The position numbers were made by a program, and so were the translations under genes. From Coix lacryma-jobi var. lacryma-jobi (Eukaryota; Streptophyta; Magnoliopsida; Poales; Poaceae), in NCBI GenBank assembly GCA_009763385.1, contig CM019824.1, positions 160,059,622 to 160,123,621 on the forward strand: 64,000 nt of DNA. The letters are read 5' to 3'. Below are positions 54,561 through 64,000 of the stretch, one piece after another. The notes under the pieces were generated by a model. The model ran no database searches. It saw nothing but the letters and a program-made list of their open reading frames with translations, and had not been told where the DNA came from. Each line of letters opens with the position of its first letter. Position 1 is the stretch's first letter.

Positions 54561-55902
54561 GTCTGGGCCCAACGGTTCGATTATGATCGGCACTGCCGAC
54601 CATAAGGTTCGGCACTGCCGACCACCCAAATTTAGTCAAATCAATGTGAAACCTGTGGGGTTAGAAAGGTGGCTAGAAGTATATCTTTCTGGCAAATATT
54701 GAGCATTGGTATCACAATTTGACTGTGGGTGCTAGAATCCCTCTTAATAGTACGGCATACCTATACTCAAGAATAAGAGAATATAAACAATTAACCACTT
54801 GAGTCTTCAGTATCTTCATATGCCATTTCTTCTCAATGTCACTTCATAGGGGTTGCAACTAATTGCAACTATCTCATCTCTTCGAGCAAACATCCCTTGA
54901 GCATGTGACTTGAACCATCTCTCATATGTGAGTTCAACTTCATGGCTTCAAGTCACTATCACTAATGATCTGATCGTCAACACAATATGACTCCTCATAG
55001 CTTGATTAGTACCTCGACTCAATGCAAGTACTCTCTTCTTCCACCCTCCACCCTACCTATCGCTCGTCTCTTTCCCTTCACTTTCGCTTAGTACCTCGAA
55101 GTCCTTTCCTTGCTATCTTCACCTTACCAAGCCATACTCAAGTCACATCATATTAAGCATCCATTGAAAACTTTCTTCAATATTGTGATCCTTGCTTGAA
55201 CATCTTGTAGGTATGAATGTTGAGATCAATCAAGCTTTAGTTTGACTCACATAGAGACATATATGGATCATCATTAATATGGTCAAGCCAATTCACGGTT
55301 CCTTATATCCTCTCCATTTTGGCTTGACACTCAACACTTACTTCAATCTCTCCATCTTCATACTTCTAGCTTGATCAAATCAATGCAAAGTGATTCTCCA
55401 AATATTTATCCATACAAGCAAACCAATGTAGAGATGACATATATCCAATATGAGTTTAAGTCTTTGTCATTGACCTTTGCTTGACATTAACTCACTTATG
55501 CATTCTTGATTCATTCTTCAACCTTGATCAAAGCTAGTTCACTATCAAACTCATCTTGCTCATGAAAAGCAACCCATTGTTGAGACCATTCCAAAATCAT
55601 CAATCTATGTCCACTTGTCATTTGTCAAATATGTTTGCTTTCTCATGATGCCATGATATCCCACAACATAGAAGCCATATCATCAACTCTATTTGCATTG
55701 TTGTCTTTTGCTTGAACAAGATTGTTTCCATGATCTTCCAATACAACAGTACACAATTTTGGCCTTCATTTCAACACTATGTGGAATACCATCAAGTTTG
55801 CTTTTCTTGTTGAACCTTGGATACACTTAGCAAACTTGTTAGACCTTTAATTATGTTGTCACTCAGTTCACCAAAACCCACTAAGGGCTAGATGCACTTA
55901 CA

Positions 55903-55920
55903 ATCTCCCCCTTTTTGGTG
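55903..55920 (-). other. Polypurine tract of the SIRE-like element
   Basis: The minus strand reads CACCAAAAAGGGGGAGAT directly before the LTR start TGTAAGTG. It primes plus-strand DNA synthesis. Similar AGGGGGAG motifs occur several times further into the tail. Confidence 0.85.
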
Positions 55921-58900
55921 ATTGATGACAACACAATTAAAGCTTACAAGAGATTGATAAACATTAAGATTTTGAATCCTATGATATAGTGAGCTCCCCC
56001 TAAATGTGTGCATTGAAAGGAATTTCAAATTTTGGCCTCAAATGCCAAATGCACATATTTAAGAGAAAGTGTGGAAACTCTCCTATATCTTAGCATCTGT
56101 GGGGTGCAAGGTGTCAAACATGATAAACGTGATGCTCATGACAGTTCATGCACTCAACAAGTTTAACAAAACATTCAAGGCATGAATGTCACACACTAGC
56201 ATAAGCGATCCTAATCAAGAGCATCAATTTAAACTATGCTTGCACACACCACTCAATTTTGAAAAATCTTATATGCCTCTCCTTTACCCCTTTCCATCCT
56301 CATATCAATCTCTCTTCCCCTTACATTCTCCCCAAAATTTCTCCCCCTTTGGCATTAATCTCCAAAAAGGATCTCTCCACCAAAAGGAAGAAATGATGGT
56401 AGACAAGTGAGGGCAAGAGGTAGGTAAAAGTTTAGCATATAGAATTTCTCTTCTATGTTTTCTACCAAACAAAGTATGCAATAATTTAAGTCAAGATTCT
56501 TGAGAGGTTAGAATATTTAGCTCATACCTCACATAGGTGACGTAACATGAGACAAACTCACACAATCACCACAAGAGGTATCAACCAAATATCTAACTCA
56601 CTCTCTAATCGTCACCATAAGAACAAACTCATGGTGTGACTCAATATATTGCATACACATGCACACACTAGCATGTAAGGGCCTAGATGCACAAAGGTAA
56701 TACAAATGTTCATGGAGTGATATACCTTTGTTCTAAACCTCATAATCTCCACCATGATGATGATTTTGAATTTAGTGTTTTGATGGGCTTGGTAATTCTT
56801 TAAGCAAAAAAGATCTCATTTGCGCCCATCTCCCTTTTCATCATCTTCAAGGAGACATTATAAACTTGTGCTTCATCTTAGTTGAAAGTCCATTGCTAGC
56901 TCTTGTTATCATTTTGAGATACCAATTGAAGACATATTTCTTGATATACCAAATTGAAAGATTGTCCACCAATACCAATTGAAATATGATCTTCATAGTT
57001 TGACACCGATGGAAGGAATCTTCACAAGTTGATGTCAATTGGAATGGATGCTTGTATCTCATAATATCACCTAGATGTCTCCTAGGGACCTTGATGTCTC
57101 CTAGGAAATACTCACAAAGACAAGAGATAACATTAACTTGCACAAGCTACAGTTTTACAACTAGTGACCATTTGAATGTGAAAGGCATGTGGATCACTAA
57201 TTGCAAACCTCATAACATAGACTAAATTCCCCCTATTTGATAGTGCATACATATGTAAGTGGATGGCAAGAACATATGCACTTTTGGTCAATTAAGTCCA
57301 AACAAGGGAATTTAAGCTATATTATGGAAAGTAGCTACATAAGAGTTAAAATTGCAATCCAAATGAATATGAGAGATAACTTTACCAATTTGGATTGATA
57401 TGGTTATGTAGCATATCCATGAGAAACTTATTCTCACCAAGAGACTACACAAGTTCACTAGAAGAAAATGTTAGTCCCAAAAGACACAAGACATAGAATG
57501 AGCTCCCCCTTAATATGTGCATCAAGTACTCGAATTACTTGTGAAATGCACTTGAATCGGTTTAAGAGTTTAGAGGAGCACATCCTACACCTTGTTCAAG
57601 GCACACCAATTTTGTAACAATTGAAATTATGCCAAAGGAACATACCACCACTAAGGTAGAGAGATCACCACATAAATTTTGATTGACATGACCATCATAT
57701 AAGTAAGATTTCAATGATTTAGATGGCCACAGTTCTCTTTTGATGAAATGTGGTGAATTAGAGCTTTGGTGATCATCCAAGATCCAAATTAAGTTCCTAG
57801 TTCCTTCTTTACCTAAAGCAACTCACATAGAAAGCAAATGGTAAAGTTCATGAAATTTGCAAATTATGAACTAGGAGTCACCACTTTTTGTTGACAAGGT
57901 CTTGGTTGATCAATAGGATGGATCATGTGCACTTGATGAGCTCTAGAGTAGAGAATTGACAATGAAAGTTCACTCTTCAATTTTTTTCTCCAACTCATTC
58001 AGTTTTAGTTCCACTAAAGGATTGGGGCATTCGACACTTAGCCGAGAGAACTTGGTTTACAAAGACCAAGACATCCTAGAGTAATTGTGAATTACCCAAT
58101 GTGAATCCAAAAGGAACCATCCATCCTTCTTTCTCCAATGTGTGAGACAACATAATCATGAATTTGAGAGAAACCATTTGTCCCACAAGATATCACAGTA
58201 AACTCCTCCTCAATTTGTGCATACAAGAGTACACAAAGTACACTCATGCATATCAAAGATTCTAGGCCAAGAGAGAAGTTTACACTACATTCCAATTGAT
58301 TTCAAACTCCTTCAAGCTTGCTTTCAATCCAATTAGTTTCAGCTAGTTCTTAGTTGCTTCAAAATGATGTCAAGTGATTCCAGCTGATTGTAACTCATTT
58401 CCCCTGCTTGTATCTGCTAAATTCAATCAATTGCAACTGGTTTCAATTTATTGCAGCTGCTGAATTTGAAAGCATGCAACTGATTTCTTCTAGTTCCAAC
58501 TAGCTGCAACTTCTTGCTGCTACTTGCAATTTGGTTCCAACTCCTTTGGATGCTTGTATGTGTCCTTCTCTCTCATTTGAACTCCTTTGGACCAAGCTGA
58601 TGCTTCTCATCTTCACTGATTCTTCATGACCAACTCGAGAGTCAAATGAAACTTGTTGTTGCAATGCAATTCAACTTCATGCAGTAATTTTCAGATTCTG
58701 TCTTCCTTGAAGAAAAATTCATATATCTCAAACTGTTGATCCAATATGCATGGAATTTGGTAGAAATGTTCATCTATGAGAGTCCTCTAACTGCTGTCAA
58801 AATTTCAGCCCATTTGGACTCCATTTGATCAGTCAAATCTATTTTCTACCAAAACTGCTCAAGTCTGAAACTGCGGTGCTGAGGCTGACAGAATTCAACT

Positions 58901-61146
58901 GAAACTGATTTTCTTCAAAACCAAACTGCATCCCAACTGTACAACAACAAGTACTAGATGTATATCATGCTCACAAAGTTTCAGGTCATTTCATTAGCGT
59001 TTGAACTTCCAAATCCATGCTTGAAGGCAGCCAACTCAGAATTTCAGATTTCTGGACAGATTTGATGTTTTTCGCAATCCTTCCCTTCTTGTCCAATATT
59101 GAGGTGATTTTGGCTGAGAACACTCACAAGATGTCATTACCATTCAGTCCTCTTGTCAATGATTGAAGTCTTGTGAATCTTCTTCCAATATAGCTCATCC
59201 ATTTCAACCTCAAACTTGATTTGTCAATTCAAACTCAATTCTTGGTTTGTATGACCTCTTGTAACCTCATCTTCTTTAGGTGAAGAGTAACCTTTAGGCT
59301 TGTGATGTATACAATAAATAAGCACAACCTCTTCTTATTGATTTCCTATGAATAAGCTCAAACATAAGAGGGCATTAGTAACACAAGCACTAGTTTCTCA
59401 TTTAGTAACCCTTTATGTTTGGAGGGAAAATGGGCTACCAAAATAGAGAAACCTCATAACATGGACTAAATCTCCCTTAATGCCTCATGCACACTCTTTT
59501 GAGTGGAATGGAAATGTGAATGTGCACGGTGGTCACTTAAGTCCAAGGGGCAGATTTAAGCCATATTATGGTGAGTGGCTAACATAAATGAAGCAATTCC
59601 AAAAAGCTAGAGAGAACACATCACATAGTTTTTGGATTGATGACAGTGATATAATAGCACACTCCATTTGAGAAACACACTCTCACCCTTATTGGTAGTT
59701 GATGACAACCTAAATAGAGCTTACAAAAAGATGTATAAAGGTGCTGAGATTTATGAGTCATGGATGTAGAAGACTCCCCCTAAATATGTGAATAGGAATT
59801 TGAATTTCCAAATTGACATAAGAAGTCAGTTTTCACATACTAGTGAGATTGGGGCCTCCCCCTACATCCATGTCTGTTGTGGGGCGCAAGAAACATAGTG
59901 TCATAGTATAAAACATGATGTAAAAGACAGTTCATGCACAACAAGGCCTGACTGCTGTTGCACTGGTCGGCACTGCCGACCAGATGGTCGGCACTGCCGA
60001 CCAAGCTTCAACAGCCAGATCACAGTGAAACTTACACAACAGTTAACATGCATAAAAATGAACATCTTGCACAGATATGACAAGCTGGATCAATATTAAA
60101 CACACATGTCCATATCCGAGTGCGAAATAAGCCTAATAGGTAGCCAAGAGATACTCACAACCATTTGAGCATGTAGATGGTCATAAGATGTGAATAAGAA
60201 TTTGTCAATCTACCATATGACAAGATTCCATCAAGTAGAGAGTTCTTGAGATTTGAGTGATAAGTGTCTCTACTTGAGCTTGATCCTTTACTCTTGTCTT
60301 TCTTGACATTCTTCGTTTGAAATCCACAAAGGAAACATAAGCCATGTATCTTGCTTAGAGTGAATGATCAATTTAATTCCAATCATTGCTTTTCTTTCAT
60401 CACCAACAACTAATAAATATCCTCAAGTGCTTTATTTCCCTAAGTGGCTACACAAGACACAAAGAGATAAGATTTGAAATAAATTGCACTTGAGATTTAG
60501 AAGTTACCACCCTTCTAGAAATATAATGGATGATGTGGTCTCTTCATCTTCACTTTGCTCATATGAAGGTTGTAGGTTTTGTCCATGTATTGAAGTGGAA
60601 TGAGTTGCTGCAGTAGGAGGGGCAGCACTACCACCCTACTGATTTGCAGCAGGGGTGCCCCAACACCTCTACATCGAGTACGTCAGCGGAAATTATTGTA
60701 GCAGCAACTTGAGTAACCTTCAATTAAGTGGCTTGGATTTCTAGTGGTCTAATATCAACAATAGCCAATTACTTCATTGCCTCATAAGGTATATCCTCAT
60801 TACCTACAACATGAACAAGATCTTGCTCTACTAGAGAGCCATTAAAAGCATCATATGGCAAATGATTCATTTAAACTTGAAATGCTCTAGCCACTCCTAA
60901 TAATTCACAAACAACACATATTTATGAACTACTAGAGACTACACAAGTCAAGTGGCTAGCCTACAAGGGTTAGGTACTTGTTACATAGGTGAATATGAAG
61001 TTTTAAATATTTCCATCAAATCATCTTCGGGTCAACATATAAGAAAAGACAATATGAGTTTGTTGATAGCTTGAGTGAATAATTTTCAATCAACTTGCTC
61101 AAGCACCCCAAAGCCTCATATCACCTTCAAGTACCTACAACACTCA
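55921..61146 (-). other. Long noncoding 3' tail of the SIRE-like element
   Basis: 5.2 kb of AT-rich DNA on the element's gag side without a supportable ORF. It holds repeated CTCCCCCT motifs (55991, 56350, 57504, 59775, 59868 region) and imperfect internal duplications (TGGTGATTGATGACAACAC at 55916 against TGGTAGTTGATGACAACC at 59693; also ATAACATGGACTAAATCTCC-like pieces near 57215 and 59455). Two TCGGCACTGCCGA motifs occur at 59968-60001. I found no integrase or reverse transcriptase motif by eye. Confidence 0.7.
59966..60002. repeat. Paired GGTCGGCACTGCCGACC palindromes in the element tail
   Basis: Two copies of GGTCGGCACTGCCGACC, separated by AGAT, lie outside the LTRs in the noncoding tail. 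Related pairs are in the LTR (54586) and in gag (61886). Confidence 0.9.
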
Positions 61147-63405
61147 TCAAGCACAATTTGGTACCCAAACTACGTTGGGTCCAATAAGGTTAGTCACAAG
61201 AGACTTAGGCACCCAAATGGCCTTTGTGCTAGCAAGTGGTGAACCAATCACCTTTCTAGCACAAGTGTCACTTTTGGGCCTACTAAGCAATTTTGAATCA
61301 ATTGACGAGTTAGGCTTAAGAGTGTTACCCATGGGACAATCCATGCTTAGATGTCCCTTCCCCTTGCAAGTGTAGCATAGGCGTGTCTTGTTCTTCTTAG
61401 CCTTCTTTTCTTGCAATTTGCTTGCTACCTTGCTAATAAGCCTCTTTCTTGATGACCCCAAACCTTTATCTTCCATGTAGGGGCATGATGCAATTTCATG
61501 ACCCTTCTCATTGCACTCATAGCACTTCCTCTTGCTTTTTCTTGTCTTCTTGTTTGGAAGTGTGGCTTGGTCATCAACCTTGTTGGAACACATAGAGGCA
61601 TTGTGCCCCATGTTGGAGCACTTGCCATGAGCCATCTTTTTCTTCTCTTGAATTTTGCTCATGACCTTCGCTTCTTTCTTCAAGGAGCAATCCCTTACAT
61701 GGTGACCCTCTTTCTTGCACTTGAAACAAGTGATGAGAGTTATTTTTTGTTGATGTTGCACCTTGTTTTGAGTCACCCACATTGATTCATTTGACTTCTG
61801 TGGAACCTGCTTTTGCTTGGGCACCATCTTCTTGGGCTTGTTCTGACCAGGGGCATGGTTGGTGGCCTTCCCTTTCTTGCGGGGGTCGGCACTGCCGACT
61901 AACCCATCGGCACTGCCGACCAAGCGTGGCAGTGCTGATTTGGTTGGTTGCTGTGCCGACATCTGTGCAGGCTGATCTGTACCAACCTTGCCCTTGCTCA
62001 AGAACTTAACACACTCATAGCCTTTCACTCTCTTTCTTCCATTGGTTTTGGCTCCTTTTGTGTGACCCAAACCATCTTTGATGGAAGGATGTCTTCCATC
62101 CTTGTACTTGGGCTTGCTTTGGTCATCCACTTTCTTGGTGCCTATGTGTATACCTTTGTTGCTGCACCCTTTATCAATCATTTCATTGAGCCTAGCAATT
62201 TCCTTTTTCATTGCCTCCATATTTGCAAGGTTAGTGGAATAAACATTTATATCAAGGTTGTAACATTTTCCACATCCTTGGCTAGTGGAGGGAGTAGATT
62301 CATTCATTGCCTTAGAGGGATGTGAGTTGCTATCCCAAAGAATGTTATATTGCAACTCAAGCTCCTTGTACTTTTCATCCAAGCTACAATACTTTTGCTT
62401 GAGTGCAACATTCTCATTCTTTGTAATAGCATGGCTTTCTTGCTCTTTGGCCAAAGCCTTGCGCAAGGCAGCCACCTCACTTCTCTCTATTGCAAGAGCT
62501 TCCTTGCTAGCTATGTAGATGTTCTCTTGTGCAATGAGATCATCATCTCTAGTAGCTAGCTCAGCTTGAACGCTCTCTAATTCCTCCAATAGCTTAGTGA
62601 TATAGACTTTGGTCATTTTATCCAAGTTCTTAGTTATATTGTCTATCTCTTCATCACTAGATTCATCATCACTAGAGCTATCACTAAGATCACTACTAGA
62701 GATGTCTTCTAAAGTTGGAGGAGGTTTGGCTTTTGATTTTACCTTCTTACCCCTTGTCATAAGACATATATGAGAAGTGACATGGATAGTTGAGCATTTT
62801 GGTGAAGTAGATTCATCACTTTGCCTCCACCGATCACAAGCTTCTTCTTCCTTCAAAATGTTAGTCTCACAAGAACTATAGGAAGTAGAAGTATCACATG
62901 TCAAAGTCTTGTTCTCACCAACCATTTCATTACCTTCCACATATGTCGGTAAGGAAGTGGTTGTGCCATGATCACTTAGGCCTTTTAGGAGAATCACTTG
63001 AGGCTCTTCAATTGTTGGTGAAGTTGAGCACTCCTCAAGTGATTCCTCCAATGAGAGCAACTTCTCATCACATTTGGACTTGTCATATCTTTCCTTGAGT
63101 GTGGTCCAAATCACATGAGCATCCTCAAGAGGTTCACCGTCTCCAAATATGACGACATCAAAAACATCTTCACTCAAAGCACTAAATAAGACATTAGAGG
63201 CTTGAGCATTGTGTTGTAAGCATTTCACTTCCTCTTTAGATAGATAGGTCAAATCATCACTAGGAGGTGAAATGCTCACATCAACAATCCGCTCGATATG
63301 AGGACCCATGGTCCTAAAAACAGTAAGCACACTAGCGGACCAAGATGCATAATTTGAGCCATCTAAAAGTAAAAGTTCTAGAGATACTTCCTCACTTGTC
63401 GACAT
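61147..63405 (-). CDS. Gag-like protein of the SIRE-like element, 752 residues
   Basis: Structural nucleocapsid protein of a Ty1/copia element. ATG at 63405 lies about 40 bases after the primer binding site. The N-terminus has the copia gag start LLLDGSNYASWSASVLTVF. Later come an acidic Ser/Asp run (ISSSDLSDSSSDDESSDEE), a coiled coil around residues 270-370, and a basic linker that includes LVGSADGLVGSAD, coded by TCGGCACTGCCGA repeats. CCHC knuckles follow: CFKCKKEGHHVRDC (about 558), CYECNEKGHEIASC (about 627) and CYTCKGKGHLSMDC (about 676), plus a degenerate CSNMGHNASMC. It ends VVWVPNCA and TGA. The frame is fully open, unlike the other elements here, and no protease domain follows. Confidence 0.88.
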   Translation of the reverse strand: MSTSEEVSLELLLLDGSNYASWSASVLTVFRTMGPHIERIVDVSISPPSDDLTYLSKEEVKCLQHNAQASNVLFSALSEDVFDVVIFGDGEPLEDAHVIWTTLKERYDKSKCDEKLLSLEESLEECSTSPTIEEPQVILLKGLSDHGTTTSLPTYVEGNEMVGENKTLTCDTSTSYSSCETNILKEEEACDRWRQSDESTSPKCSTIHVTSHICLMTRGKKVKSKAKPPPTLEDISSSDLSDSSSDDESSDEEIDNITKNLDKMTKVYITKLLEELESVQAELATRDDDLIAQENIYIASKEALAIERSEVAALRKALAKEQESHAITKNENVALKQKYCSLDEKYKELELQYNILWDSNSHPSKAMNESTPSTSQGCGKCYNLDINVYSTNLANMEAMKKEIARLNEMIDKGCSNKGIHIGTKKVDDQSKPKYKDGRHPSIKDGLGHTKGAKTNGRKRVKGYECVKFLSKGKVGTDQPAQMSAQQPTKSALPRLVGSADGLVGSADPRKKGKATNHAPGQNKPKKMVPKQKQVPQKSNESMWVTQNKVQHQQKITLITCFKCKKEGHHVRDCSLKKEAKVMSKIQEKKKMAHGKCSNMGHNASMCSNKVDDQATLPNKKTRKSKRKCYECNEKGHEIASCPYMEDKGLGSSRKRLISKVASKLQEKKAKKNKTRLCYTCKGKGHLSMDCPMGNTLKPNSSIDSKLLSRPKSDTCARKVIGSPLASTKAIWVPKSLVTNLIGPNVVWVPNCA
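61885..61922. repeat. TCGGCACTGCCGA repeats inside gag coding sequence
   Basis: GGTCGGCACTGCCGACT and ATCGGCACTGCCGACC lie nine bases apart and encode LVGSAD twice on the minus strand. They keep the frame. Confidence 0.9.
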
Positions 63406-63443
63406 CGTCTCTCAAGGCGGTTAAGCCCTAATTTGAGAGCCCA

Positions 63444-63455
63444 GCTCCGATACCA
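63444..63455 (-). other. Primer binding site of the SIRE-like element
   Basis: The minus strand reads TGGTATCGGAGC two bases after the LTR end at 63458. It is one base different from the TGGTATCAGAGC iMet site and is the form usual in SIRE-type elements. Confidence 0.8.
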
Positions 63456-63457
63456 AT

Positions 63458-64000
63458 TGAAAGGACCTTGATGTCGCCAAGGAGGCCTAGAGGGGGGGGT
63501 GAATAGGCCTGTCAAAACTCAAAACTCAATTTAATCAGTACAGATCAGCACTGCCGATTCTGAGATCAGCACTGCCGATCCTGAGATCAGCACTGCCGAT
63601 CCTGAGATCAGCACTGCCGATCTGGGAAAAGTGAAACTGAGTTTCGTGGGTATGAGAAGAAATGTTGCACAGGCAGAGGATAAGCTTCCTGCAGAGTTAG
63701 ACAGTTCACAGATATGCCAGAAATCGAAAGCACAAGTATAAAGCACTAGATCAAACCCTAACCCTAGAAATCACTTCAAGAATGGAATGTAAACCAAAGC
63801 ACAAGGTGACACAAGGATTTATCCCGTGGTTCAGCTCGCCACAAAGGCTTGCCTAAGTCCACGTTGTTGAGGTATGCCACAAAGGCTCAAGCTCACCACT
63901 TAGGTTTGCCCTTTCCTCGTTCTCAAGTCAAGAGAGTGAACTCTTGAGGTGAGGGGTGATTTCTTAGCTGCAAGAAGGTGGTTACAAACCTCCCAAGGCT
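63458..64000 (-). repeat. 5' LTR of the SIRE-like element (partial, runs off window)
   Basis: Matches 53691-54240 almost base for base. Differences include several one-base losses in short runs. The LTR's start lies beyond 64000. Confidence 0.92.

Larger units (their letters stand above)
53691..55902 (-). repeat. 3' LTR of the SIRE-like element (2212 bp)
   Basis: The minus strand begins TGTAAGTGCATCTAGCCC at 55902 and ends GGTCCTTTCA at 53691. It contains four 21-bp units with ATCAGCACTGCCGATCCTGAG (53785-53865) and two TCGGCACTGCCGA motifs (54586-54622). Confidence 0.92.
53691..64000 (-). mobile_element. SIRE/Maximus-like Ty1/copia element with gag but no recognisable pol (runs past window end)
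   Basis: The 3' LTR is 53691-55902 and the 5' LTR starts (from the inside) at 63458. The internal region of 7.5 kb has a primer binding site, a 752-codon gag-like gene, then 5.2 kb without any protease, integrase or reverse transcriptase motif that I can see. The left target site is GTTTC (53686-53690). LTRs are nearly identical, so the insertion is recent. This resembles the described class of plant terminal-repeat retrotransposons with only a GAG domain (TR-GAG), which would need pol from an autonomous relative. Confidence 0.85.

Noticed and set aside
56186..58295. Scattered ORFs of 67-98 residues in the SIRE-like tail
   Set aside because: No domain, AT-rich composition, no shared frame; probably noncoding.

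Overview
This is plant nuclear DNA, very probably from a grass and perhaps a panicoid or Andropogoneae species. The evidence is two intron-containing plant genes with GC-rich first exons, Stowaway and Tourist type MITEs, a Mutator-like element (MULE), and nested LTR retrotransposons of three lineages. I see no bacterial, organellar, tRNA, rRNA or CRISPR features. Most of the predicted small ORFs are shadows or low-complexity artefacts.

Layout. 1-2424: part of a long Tekay/RIRE3-like LTR on the minus strand. It interrupts the 3' LTR of the next element. 2425-19025: a degenerate Tat-lineage Ty3/gypsy element on the minus strand. It has LTRs with 37-bp repeats, a broken gag-pol with two RNase H modules, and a 9.5-kb tail after pol. 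That tail carries an 89-bp minisatellite, a 59-bp minisatellite and, on the opposite strand, a decayed spliced gene (antisense ORF, aORF) with its own TATA box. A SIRE-like solo LTR (8650-10909, TSD GCCGT) sits inside the minisatellite. 19031-23690: intergenic DNA with MITEs, including a Tourist-like MITE whose left end was hit by a retroposon (17-bp TSD). 23694-26169: an intact six-exon gene on the minus strand for the catalytic chain of chloroplast ferredoxin-thioredoxin reductase. 26614-34615: an 8-kb MULE carrying a broken transposase gene, a plant mobile domain (PMD) module that appears spliced onto it, and two GRF-type zinc-finger genes. 35599-39128: an intact ten-coding-exon gene on the minus strand for a chalcone-isomerase-fold fatty-acid-binding protein (FAP2-like), with a probable 5' UTR exon near 40 kb. 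40.3-42.7 kb: MITE-rich intergenic DNA. 42719-46227: Tekay-family solo LTR (TSD TTAAT). 47075-53690: left part of a Tekay/RIRE3-like element on the plus strand (4.3-kb LTR, iMet primer binding site, ORF0, broken gag). It is cut by a SIRE-like Ty1/copia element on the minus strand from 53691 to beyond the window end. That element has gag but no recognisable pol.

The two host genes are both plastid-related by homology, and the MULE lies between them. The most interesting observations are: the Tekay ORF0 starts with a histone H3-tail-like sequence; the MULE joins transposase, PMD and GRF zinc-finger modules; the Tat element carries an antisense spliced gene with its own promoter; and the SIRE-like element repeats a palindromic TCGGCACTGCCGA motif in its LTRs, its noncoding tail and its gag coding sequence.
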